Positions 1-5,233 of a DNA stretch of 5,659 bases are shown piece after piece. The stretch's first letter is position 1, and the number at the start of each line of letters is the position of its first letter. The stretch spans positions 1-5,659 of the forward strand of contig JACZST010000131.1 in assembly GCA_022574065.1 (NCBI GenBank). Direction: 5' to 3'. Source of the DNA: Acidobacteriota bacterium (GTDB lineage: Bacteria; Actinomycetota; Acidimicrobiia; Spongiisociales; UBA5794). The notes below the pieces were generated by a model. The model saw nothing but the letters and a program-made list of their open reading frames with translations. It was not told the origin of the DNA and did not search any database. The translations under genes were made by a program, and so were the position numbers.

Positions 1-29
1 CTTTTTCTCACAGGCGACCGAGGAACACG

Positions 30-59
30 ATGGAATATGTTCGCGTTGGTCATAGGTGA
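30..59 (+). other. End of an upstream reading frame or 9-codon leader ORF
   Basis: A frame open from the window edge closes with TGA at 57-59. It contains an ATG at 30 preceded by a GAGGAA purine box (20-25), so it could be a nine-codon leader peptide (MEYVRVGHR) or the last codons of a gene lying outside the window. The stop lies 16 bases before the TetR start and just ahead of the TetR ribosome binding site, so translational coupling is possible. Nothing identifies the product. Confidence 0.2.
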
Positions 60-60
60 T

Positions 61-69
61 GGAGAAGGA
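61..69 (+). promoter_or_regulatory. Ribosome binding site deciding the TetR start
   Basis: GGAGAAGGA sits six bases before ATG 76 and inside the longer frame that begins at 37, which favours the shorter 203-residue protein. Confidence 0.6.
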
Positions 70-75
70 ACAGCC

Positions 76-687
76 ATGACCAAGCACGCCGAGACACAAC
101 GCGGGAGACCGTTGGGTTTTGACCCTCACGCGGCCCTCGACGAACTGATGTATCTGTTCTGGGACAAGGGCTATGACCACACATCCCAGGCCGACATGGT
201 GGAGCGCACCGGTTTGTCGTCGTCGAGTCTCTACAACACCTTTGGTGACAAGGCGGCGATCTTCGACGCGGTGCTCGCCCGCTACAACGAGGGCGTCGAC
301 GCTAACTGCGCCCCTATGTTCGACCGAGCCGACGGCCTCGAAGCGGTGGAGGTATTCATCGATCAGCTGGCCCAACACGTCAAGAAGCCGCTCTACGGAT
401 CACCCGGATGCCCCATCGTCGCCACCATGTCGGAGGCCGGAGGGGAGGCCGAGGCAGTAGACACGCGGATCAATTACTACCGAACGCATATCCAGGAGGC
501 TATGACAGCCTCACTTGACCGCGCCGAGAAAGCCGGAAGCATTCTCCCCGGAAACGCCGGTGAAAGAGCCGCCATCCTGTTTGCGATATACATCGGAGCC
601 CAAGCAACTGCTCGAGTCGACCCTGACTCCGCCTCGGCGATGGTGCAAGGCATGAAGTCCGTTCTCGCCGGCTGGACCCGGGTGTAA
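76..687 (+). CDS. TetR/AcrR-family transcriptional repressor
   Basis: A 203-residue DNA-binding regulator, the usual length for TetR proteins, expected to act as a dimer that leaves its operator when a small ligand binds. The N-terminal domain (about residues 9-70) opens with RGRP and FDPHAALDELMYLFWDKGY. The helix-turn-helix lies at about 37-58 (SQADMVERTGLSSSSLYNTFGDK), ending in the typical LYNTFGDK recognition-helix block. The C-terminal ligand domain carries a GCPIVATMSEAG segment (111-122), similar in style to AcrR-type regulators with a GC(L/P)(L/I)V motif. I place the start at ATG 76 because an AAGGA box (65-69) lies six bases upstream; a longer frame from ATG 37 adds 13 residues that do not look like the family. 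No divergent or downstream partner gene is visible, so the ligand and target are unknown. It may regulate itself or a gene left of the window. Confidence 0.93.
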   Translation: MTKHAETQRGRPLGFDPHAALDELMYLFWDKGYDHTSQADMVERTGLSSSSLYNTFGDKAAIFDAVLARYNEGVDANCAPMFDRADGLEAVEVFIDQLAQHVKKPLYGSPGCPIVATMSEAGGEAEAVDTRINYYRTHIQEAMTASLDRAEKAGSILPGNAGERAAILFAIYIGAQATARVDPDSASAMVQGMKSVLAGWTRV

Positions 688-768
688 CCGGCCCGCACCG
701 CGCCGGCGTCCACGCTCCCATCGGCCAATGTTGACTAAGTACACCCCCTCCGAAGAGGTCCGGGTGCT

Positions 769-825
769 GAGGGTCCGGTGAGCTTGCCGTCGCATCCCCC
801 AGGGTTCAAAAATGTTATATGAGCC
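769..825 (+). repeat. Dispersed repeat, copy 1
   Basis: This 57-base segment aligns without gaps to 4994-5050, with about 47 of 57 bases identical by eye. The best-conserved part is TCCCCCAG followed by a GTTCRAAAATGTTAYATGAG-like core. Copy 1 differs from copies 2 and 3 in having ATGTTATAT where they read ATGTTACAT. All three copies in the window point the same way and lie outside recognised genes. The family is not one I can name; an insertion-sequence end or a recombination site are candidates. Confidence 0.75.
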
Positions 826-862
826 TGGCGGCGCGAAACTCCACCACGGCTTCGAATGTAGC

Positions 863-886
863 GGTTAACGCAGCGGGCGTTCCACC
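863..886. other. Imperfect hairpin in the intergenic region
   Basis: AACGC (867-871) pairs with GCGTT (877-881) around a five-base loop, and GGT (863-865) pairs with ACC (884-886) across a small internal loop. It lies between the TetR gene and the convergent membrane gene and could act as part of a bidirectional terminator. No T-run follows. Confidence 0.35.
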
Positions 887-901
887 GTGGCATCCCCCAC
901 C

Positions 902-926
902 GCTCGATCGCAGGCCGCGATCGTGC
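902..926 (-). terminator. Hairpin, probable terminator of the membrane-protein gene
   Basis: CGATCGC (905-911) and GCGATCG (917-923) form a perfect seven-pair stem with a five-base loop, extended by two more pairs beyond one mismatch. It starts about 15 bases past the stop of the minus-strand gene ending at 941. There is no strong T-tract, which is common for actinobacterial terminators, so function is inferred from position. Confidence 0.5.
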
Positions 927-940
927 GCTCCTCGGACCCG

Positions 941-1534
941 CTACCAGAACACGTGACCGCCTAGGAATCCGACCGCGAATCCTGAAGTGATAATCCAGAC
1001 GCGTCCGTGAGCTCTACGCGGCACCAGCCAAAAGACAGACACAAGAATCACAATCGCGCCAACCCAGAAGATCCACGGCTGCTCATCCATGATGTGAGTC
1101 CACGGCTTGCCATCGGAACTCCAACCGATCAACCACTCGTAAAAAGCTCCAAGATTCCCGGTTACCAGCAGCACCAGGATCAGCCCAACAATCCCTCCTA
1201 CGGTGAGTAGCGCGATAATGAGCTTCCTCGGCTGAAGCCACCCCCCGATTCTCGCCAGAAGGCTCTTTTCGGCTTGTGTAGCTCGGTCTGTCGCTCTGTG
1301 TTCGAGAGCGGCCCTCTTTTCGGCTCTCGTCTTCGCGACCGCTTGCTCTTCAACCGGTTGGGCTTCAGTCGTCTCACCTGATGAAGCAACAGTTACAGCT
1401 AGTTCCTCCATCGATTTCTCGAACGCGGCTCGCTCTTTAGCCGTCTTGTCCGCTGCTGCCGTCGACCTACGTTCTGCAAGCCGCTGCGCGAGGTCGAAAT
1501 CAAGAACCGAATTCCATGCATTCTCAAGCCACAC
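941..1534 (-). CDS. Hypothetical protein with charged helical N-terminus and three membrane segments
   Basis: I do not recognise this 197-residue protein. Residues 15-95 are rich in Ala, Glu, Lys and Arg and look like a long helix or coiled coil facing the cytoplasm. Three hydrophobic segments follow at about 105-125, 154-171 and 179-196; the RRAHGR linker (173-178) gives a positive-inside signal between the second and third. The protein ends on a membrane segment with no tail. The start is GTG at 1534, chosen because GGGGAGG (1546-1540 on this strand) lies five bases upstream; the next Met is residue 42, inside the helical region. It is monocistronic, convergent with the TetR gene, and lies between repeat copies 1 and 2. 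No catalytic motif is visible. A membrane anchor or stress-related protein is possible, but nothing supports a specific role. Confidence 0.8.
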   Translation of the reverse strand: MWLENAWNSVLDFDLAQRLAERRSTAAADKTAKERAAFEKSMEELAVTVASSGETTEAQPVEEQAVAKTRAEKRAALEHRATDRATQAEKSLLARIGGWLQPRKLIIALLTVGGIVGLILVLLVTGNLGAFYEWLIGWSSDGKPWTHIMDEQPWIFWVGAIVILVSVFWLVPRRAHGRVWIITSGFAVGFLGGHVFW

Positions 1535-1539
1535 GAACG

Positions 1540-1546
1540 CCTCCCC
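1540..1546 (-). promoter_or_regulatory. Ribosome binding site supporting a GTG start
   Basis: Read on the minus strand this is GGGGAGG, five bases before GTG 1534-1532. It fixes the start of the membrane-protein gene, as no ATG lies in a suitable place. Confidence 0.65.
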
Positions 1547-1744
1547 TTATTCGAGTTTCACTCCGCTACCTACGCCATAACGCCTAAGGCGGCAACCATC
1601 TTCTGTCGCTCAGTACCTGCCTCAGCTACGTCGTCCTTGGGAAGATCGGCCCCCTAAACAAAGGAAGGACGAGCGCTCCCCAATGGCGTACGTCCACCAC
1701 GAACAATAGCGGCACGATCTTCAGGCTGCACCAGCACCCTCGCC

Positions 1745-1772
1745 TCCCCCAGCGTACGAAAATGTTACATGG
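1745..1772 (+). repeat. Dispersed repeat, copy 2 (core only)
   Basis: TCCCCCAG (1745-1752) followed by a CGTACGAAAATGTTACATGG core matches copies 1 and 3. The similarity fades on both sides, so only about 27 bases are shared. Orientation is the same as the other copies. It lies about 400 bases upstream of the subtilase gene. Confidence 0.65.
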
Positions 1773-1988
1773 AGAATCTTCCAGGCTCCGAGGACGACTC
1801 CCTACCGTCTGGAATTCCAAGGGATTTGGTTACCGACTCGCGGGCGCTGGGTACGCCTGTGGCGCGAGTGACGACGACCCCGTGCTCCATGCCTTTAGCT
1901 CAAGCCGCGAAATCCTGATCTGCGTTAGCTTGTTCTTCTTGGTATTTTGAGGTTGGGCGTCGTCATAGCTGCACAAAAAGGGGAAGCT

Positions 1989-2114
1989 ATGTCCTGTCTG
2001 CGCGCTACCGCGGGTCGGTTCGACGGATTACCGATCGCTCTCATCCTGACGACGGCGTTCTTGTACGCGTACAGGGACGACGCGACCACGACGACGTCGA
2101 AGCACCAGCGATGA
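1989..2114 (+). CDS. Possible small membrane peptide (41 residues)
   Basis: A short frame, ATG 1989 to TGA 2112-2114, is preceded by an AGGGGAAG purine box five or fewer bases upstream. About 33 of its 40 sense codons after the start end in G or C, as in the real genes here. The peptide has one hydrophobic stretch, LPIALILTTAFLYAY (residues 14-28), then a charged and Thr-rich tail. It is on the same strand as the subtilase gene, 61 bases upstream, and could be its first operon member. The GACGACGACG-like composition near the end may be chance low complexity, and no homologue is known to me. Treat as a candidate. Confidence 0.3.
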   Translation: MSCLRATAGRFDGLPIALILTTAFLYAYRDDATTTTSKHQR

Positions 2115-2165
2115 GCGGGATTACGAGGGCGTATGCAATCGAGTCCCCTCGGCTCTAAGCAACGT

Positions 2166-2172
2166 AGGAGGG
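2166..2172 (+). promoter_or_regulatory. Strong ribosome binding site of the subtilase gene
   Basis: AGGAGGG lies three bases before ATG 2176 (five if AGGAG is the paired part). This is a near-perfect Shine-Dalgarno sequence and supports the chosen start. Confidence 0.7.
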
Positions 2173-2175
2173 CCC

Positions 2176-3552
2176 ATGGATCGAATCGGTCGAACAAGTT
2201 TTCAGCTGCGCGCCCCCAGGTTGACGGGTGATGCCGATGACGGCGGTCCCGCCGTAAGGCTCACCGGCCGGCTATTGGTGACGACGAAGATCCGCCGTCG
2301 AAAGGACACAGGAGCCCTGATCGCCGAGTCGCTGCAGGCAGCGGGTGGCGAGCTGTCCAACACCATCGGTGTCGCAGTAACTCACAGCTCTGATTACCGA
2401 GACGATGCACCTGGCCTCGAGGCGGCGGTTGAGGCTGTAGGCGGCAATACAGCAGTCATGTTCGACAATCTGGGCGTCGCCGTGATGGACTCCCACGAGG
2501 ATTGGCAGGAACGCCTATCCGTCGCGGCCTCGGTCACCGGAAGTATTGTTTTGGCTGCCGAGCCGGAACGGTTCGTTTGGGCTATCACCGATTACGTGCA
2601 GGGTTACCGTGACGGCGTCGACAGCTTCGCGTCGGCCTTGAGATCGAGCCTGCCCGCTGGTCGCCAACCAGCCGCGGCAGCGTTGCCCCCGGAGAGGTTT
2701 TCGGACGATGCCCAGTTCACCTGGGGGCTACGCGCCCTTGGAGCAGACGTCTCAGTCGGAGATGGCGCGGGTAGCCGAGTGGCTGTCCTCGACACCGGCG
2801 TTGATAGCAGTCACCCAGACATTGCTCCGGCGCTGGCGGGTCAGGAATCCTTCGTGGCAGGGGAGTCGCCGCACGACGGCCACGGGCATGGGACACATTG
2901 CTCGGGGACGGTGGCTGGCCGCGCGAATCCGATCGGTGTTCCTCGCTTCGGCGTTGCGCCCGGCGCGTCACTGTTTGCCGGCAAGGTCCTCAACAACGCC
3001 GACGGCGAGGGAACGGATTCGTCGATCCTTGCCGGCATCGATTGGGCCATCAACAACGACTGCCATGTGATCTCGATGTCGCTTGGAGGTGAGGTTCCGC
3101 CCGAAACGCCGCACTCACCCACGTTTGAAGCAGTAGCTCGAAACGCACTCGATGCAGGTGCCGTCATCGTTGCCGCGGCAGGGAACGGCAGTTCGCGTCC
3201 AGGCACGGTTGCTCCGATTAGCCACCCAGCCAACTGCCCGTCGATCATCGCAGTCGGTGCCCTCGACCGTATCCTTGATCCGGCTGAGTTCTCCAACGCA
3301 GGCAGGGTTGGCCAGGACCATATCGCAATTTCGGCGCCCGGGGTGGACGTGTTGTCGTCGATACCGGGTGGCGGCCACGCCTTCTCGGACGGCACCTCAA
3401 TGGCGACTCCGCACGTCGCTGGAGTATTGGCCATTCTGCAGTCAAAAGAACAGGTCAGGGGCGTGGCTCTGATCGGTCGGCTGATGCTCGAAGCTCAAGG
3501 CCTTCTGGCTCCGGCGGTCGACGTCGGCGGGTTGGCCCACATCCCGGCATAG
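2176..3552 (+). CDS. S8-family subtilisin-like serine protease, no signal peptide
   Basis: A 458-residue endopeptidase with a complete catalytic set. The catalytic residues are Asp206 in VAVLDTGVD, His238 in GHGHGTHCSGTVAG, and Ser408 in SDGTSMATPHVAG; the oxyanion-hole residue is Asn337 in AAAGNG. The mature domain runs from about 180 (WGLRALGAD) to 440, and the protein ends soon after with no extra domain. The HGTHC form of the His motif is seen in proteinase K-like subtilases, among others. Residues about 30-137 look like a propeptide: RLLVTTK, a helix, then DNLGVAVMDSHEDWQERL and a strand ending near AEPERFVW, the spacing of an inhibitor I9 fold. A linker rich in Ala and Pro (155-175) could be a processing site. 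No signal peptide or membrane segment is present, so it probably acts in the cytosol or leaves by another route. It heads a likely operon with the I9-like small protein and the MBL protein. The substrate is unknown. Confidence 0.93.
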   Translation: MDRIGRTSFQLRAPRLTGDADDGGPAVRLTGRLLVTTKIRRRKDTGALIAESLQAAGGELSNTIGVAVTHSSDYRDDAPGLEAAVEAVGGNTAVMFDNLGVAVMDSHEDWQERLSVAASVTGSIVLAAEPERFVWAITDYVQGYRDGVDSFASALRSSLPAGRQPAAAALPPERFSDDAQFTWGLRALGADVSVGDGAGSRVAVLDTGVDSSHPDIAPALAGQESFVAGESPHDGHGHGTHCSGTVAGRANPIGVPRFGVAPGASLFAGKVLNNADGEGTDSSILAGIDWAINNDCHVISMSLGGEVPPETPHSPTFEAVARNALDAGAVIVAAAGNGSSRPGTVAPISHPANCPSIIAVGALDRILDPAEFSNAGRVGQDHIAISAPGVDVLSSIPGGGHAFSDGTSMATPHVAGVLAILQSKEQVRGVALIGRLMLEAQGLLAPAVDVGGLAHIPA

Positions 3553-3586
3553 GGAGGGAACTGGCAACGGTGAATGATGCTGTCCC

Positions 3587-3594
3587 TATACAAT
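3587..3594 (+). promoter_or_regulatory. Possible -10 box for leaderless transcription of the small gene
   Basis: TATACAAT contains TACAAT, five of six bases of TATAAT, and ends seven bases before ATG 3602. That spacing would place the transcription start at or next to the ATG. No Shine-Dalgarno sequence lies close to the ATG. A TGGCAA element at 3562-3567 is a loose -35 candidate with long spacing. Confidence 0.4.
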
Positions 3595-3601
3595 TGGCAA
3601 T

Positions 3602-3880
3602 ATGCAGGCTGAGGACACTGCCAAGGTTTCGGTGAACATCACGCTCGCTGCTGTTGATGAGGCACATCTCGAGAGGCTTCGTGAGGCGGGCGTCGAGATC
3701 GAGAGCGTGCTCACGTCGCTTCGGATCGTGTCGGGACTAGTTGAGGAAGCTCAATTCGACGAAATACTCGAGCTTGAGGGGATTGACCTGATCGAGAGAT
3801 CTCGCGTAGTAGGGATCCCGAAGCCGGCGAAGGGGAGGACAGTCAAGTCGCCTTGGGTGTCGAAGACTCAAAGGTTCTAA
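3602..3880 (+). CDS. Small protein resembling a free-standing subtilisin propeptide (inhibitor I9-like)
   Basis: A 92-residue protein with a predicted beta-alpha-beta-beta-alpha-beta order typical of subtilisin propeptides: strand 8-15 (KVSVNITL), helix 19-29, strand 31-37, strand 41-47 (RIVSGLV), helix 48-59, and strand 61-69 (IDLIERSRVV). The phrase 'EAQFDEILELEGIDLIERSR' matches the usual ending of I9 domains, where a helix is followed by a 'gV..ie' strand. A basic, flexible tail (71-92, GIPKPAKGRT onward) could reach the protease active-site cleft, as propeptide C-termini do. It follows the subtilase by 49 bases and precedes the MBL gene by 90. I infer an inhibitor or folding helper of the upstream protease; family membership comes from pattern, not a search. 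ATG 3602 lacks a ribosome binding site but fits a leaderless start. The good purine box at 3551-3559 leads instead to a 21-codon frame from GTG 3570. Confidence 0.8.
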   Translation: MQAEDTAKVSVNITLAAVDEAHLERLREAGVEIESVLTSLRIVSGLVEEAQFDEILELEGIDLIERSRVVGIPKPAKGRTVKSPWVSKTQRF

Positions 3881-3955
3881 GACGCCGAGGCATCCATCCC
3901 CCCTGATCGGTGTTGGATCGGGAGCAAGCAGCACTCATGCAGGCCGCTGCGAGTC

Positions 3956-3963
3956 GGGAGGAG
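3956..3963 (+). promoter_or_regulatory. Ribosome binding site of the MBL gene
   Basis: GGGAGGAG lies seven bases before ATG 3971, a strong and well-spaced site that fixes the start. Confidence 0.7.
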
Positions 3964-3970
3964 TCCGTAC

Positions 3971-4957
3971 ATGGCGATCACGTTTCAGGCATTCGATGCG
4001 GGAGCGGGCGACGCGCTGCTGGTCTCATCCGGGGATGATGCCGTCCTGATCGATGGAGGTGAATCGGGGAAGTTCAAGGACGTCGCTGGCCCTGCGCTGG
4101 CGGCCCGCGGTACGCGGCTGCATCAGGCCATCCTGACGCATTGGGATAACGACCACCTGCTCGGGATTCGAGACCTATTCTTTTTGCCCTCGCTCGCCGG
4201 GATTCGCCCTGAAACGCTGCGCTTCAACGAGTTCACCCAGCCAGGCCCCGGAGTTCAGGCGATGTCGCAGGACGACATCATGCGGCTCGGCATCCTGAGT
4301 GTGGACGATGCCGTCGAGTTGGTCCACAACCTTCCACAAGGGGTTGCCGTCATCGGCACTAAGGCCGGAGACGTCGTGGATGTCCCGACCTTCGGTCTCG
4401 TCATCATCGGACCAACCGATGAGCTGTTGGCGGAAGCCAAGAAGGAGTTCGAGGACGCTCTCGACAGTGGAGCGTTCCTGGCGAGGGCCATCATGTCTGC
4501 CGACGACTCCGCCACCAATCGCGCCTCCATAACCTGCGTCGTCACCAACACGAACGGCGAACCGCTCATGCTGCTCACCGGCGACGCCCTTGGAGAGGAC
4601 GTGATCCTCCAACTCGAGGCCGCCGGATTTGTAGACGGCGGCTTCCCATTCGAGGTGCCGCTGGTGAAGATCCAGCATCACGGATCCGACCGGAACGTGA
4701 GTCAAGCCTTCCTTGACAGGATTCGGGCCGACCATTATGTGTTCAGCGCCAACGGCCGGAACGCCAACCCGGACGAACCGACGGTGCAGCGCCTTATCAA
4801 CAGCATCGGCGGATCGTCGCCAACTGTGTGGTTCTCTTCGGACGGGAACACAGTCGGTCAGAGGAATCACATGATGGCGATGAGGGCGCTCCTCGACAAC
4901 GCGGGCATCGGCATCGGCAACGCCCCGGGCGACCCGGTCACCATCGAGTTTCCCTGA
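3971..4957 (+). CDS. ComEC/Rec2-type metallo-beta-lactamase-fold hydrolase
   Basis: A 328-residue soluble protein made of one MBL fold. Visible motifs in order are: VLIDGG (25-30); THWDNDH (56-62), the metal motif in the H-x-D-x-D-H form used by the ComEC C-terminal domain rather than HxHxDH; NRASITCVV (183-191), matching the N-x-x-S strand of ComEC-type domains; LLTGD (201-205), with Asp205 a likely metal ligand; and VKIQHHGS (232-239), with the paired His typical of the group. No signal peptide or membrane helix is present, unlike ComEC itself, so this is not a DNA uptake channel. Family members act on phosphodiester bonds or small-molecule esters; its substrate cannot be read from sequence. 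About 60 residues between motifs II and III (140-182) form a helical insert. It is the last gene of the likely operon with the subtilase and the I9-like protein. All core residues are present, so it should be active. Confidence 0.9.
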   Translation: MAITFQAFDAGAGDALLVSSGDDAVLIDGGESGKFKDVAGPALAARGTRLHQAILTHWDNDHLLGIRDLFFLPSLAGIRPETLRFNEFTQPGPGVQAMSQDDIMRLGILSVDDAVELVHNLPQGVAVIGTKAGDVVDVPTFGLVIIGPTDELLAEAKKEFEDALDSGAFLARAIMSADDSATNRASITCVVTNTNGEPLMLLTGDALGEDVILQLEAAGFVDGGFPFEVPLVKIQHHGSDRNVSQAFLDRIRADHYVFSANGRNANPDEPTVQRLINSIGGSSPTVWFSSDGNTVGQRNHMMAMRALLDNAGIGIGNAPGDPVTIEFP

Positions 4958-4993
4958 CAGGTAGAAGGGCCGGATGATTCTGATGGGGGTCGC

Positions 4994-5050
4994 GAGGGTT
5001 CGATGACCCTGCCGTTGTCTCCCCCAGTGTTCGAAAATGTTACATGAGCC
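4994..5050 (+). repeat. Dispersed repeat, copy 3
   Basis: It aligns without gaps over 57 bases to copy 1 and shares the TCCCCCAG and GAAAATGTTACATG core with copy 2. The core contains the odd palindrome ATGT-T-ACAT and, here, a TTCGAA palindrome just before it. It starts 37 bases after the MBL stop, so copies 2 and 3 bracket the subtilase module in direct orientation. Confidence 0.75.
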
Positions 5051-5188
5051 CGAGCGGGTAGGTCACGGGTGCTGAGGCATTCTGGCGCCGCTACCTGGGG
5101 ACACTGGGGCCCGGTCGCCGTCGGCCATCAAATACATGCATGCCCAGGAGGGGGTTGGTGGTCACAACGGCAACGTCCCCAAGCCCGT

Positions 5189-5217
5189 CTTGTCTCGGGA
5201 GGCTCTGCCGAGACAAG
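5189..5217 (-). terminator. Perfect 10-bp hairpin after the DUF971 gene
   Basis: CTTGTCTCGG (5189-5198) and CCGAGACAAG (5208-5217) pair over ten bases around a nine-base loop. It begins 16 bases beyond the stop of the minus-strand DUF971 gene, the normal place for a terminator. No T-tract follows on either strand, so it may work without one or serve converging transcripts. Confidence 0.6.
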
Positions 5218-5233
5218 CAACCTAGTCAGGTGC

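Larger units (their letters stand above)
688..940. other. Non-coding stretch between convergent genes, with a repeat copy and hairpins
   Basis: No credible gene is seen. The two flanking genes converge on this stretch. It holds dispersed-repeat copy 1 (769-825) and hairpins at 863-886 and 902-926. A weak CCGGC/GCCGG stem (688-692 with 702-706) lies directly after the TetR stop and might help terminate it. Confidence 0.6.
1535..1988. other. Non-coding stretch with a repeat copy
   Basis: No convincing gene was found on either strand. Short frames here (for example 1762-1950 +, 1626-1820 -) lack ribosome binding sites and recognisable composition. The stretch contains dispersed-repeat copy 2 and should hold the promoter of the minus-strand membrane gene, though no clear -10/-35 pair is visible. 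It could contain remnants of older insertions. Confidence 0.5.
4958..5233. other. Non-coding stretch between convergent genes, with a repeat copy and a hairpin
   Basis: No credible gene is seen; the frame at 5140-5358 (+) is antisense to the DUF971 gene and lacks family features. The stretch holds dispersed-repeat copy 3 and the hairpin at 5189-5217. A small AGGGT/ACCCT stem (4996-5000 with 5005-5010) lies inside the repeat, 40 bases after the MBL stop, and may contribute to termination. Confidence 0.55.

Noticed and set aside
863..886. Integron attC-like site, because GTTAACG and hairpins occur near a repeat between genes
   Set aside because: GTTAACG does not fit the GTTRRRY core, no matching RYYYAAC partner was found, and the repeats lack the long paired stem of attC sites.
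1762..1950. A 62-residue plus-strand frame starting in repeat copy 2
   Set aside because: No ribosome binding site, no codon bias, no recognisable domain, and its start lies inside the repeat core.
2080..2100. GACGACG-type low-complexity run as a possible repeat array
   Set aside because: Only a short imperfect triplet run in GC-rich DNA; no regular spacer or CRISPR-like structure.
1925..2197. A 90-residue minus-strand frame upstream of the subtilase
   Set aside because: It overlaps the subtilase start and its strong ribosome binding site, and its composition (many Arg, Cys and Trp) looks like an antisense shadow.
2841..3434. A 197-residue minus-strand frame inside the subtilase gene
   Set aside because: It is antisense to the catalytic domain with all motifs intact on the plus strand; long antisense frames are expected in GC-rich coding DNA.
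3901..3925. GATCGG...GATCGG as an operator in the gap before the MBL gene
   Set aside because: The half-sites are short and common in GC-rich DNA, with no second copy elsewhere.
4175..4870. A 231-residue minus-strand frame inside the MBL gene
   Set aside because: Antisense to a clear MBL domain, with no ribosome binding site or family feature of its own.
5027..5050. LexA (SOS) box, from TTCGAA next to ATGTTACAT in the repeat
   Set aside because: The actinobacterial LexA site needs GAAC and GTTC half-sites at fixed spacing; this segment does not provide both.
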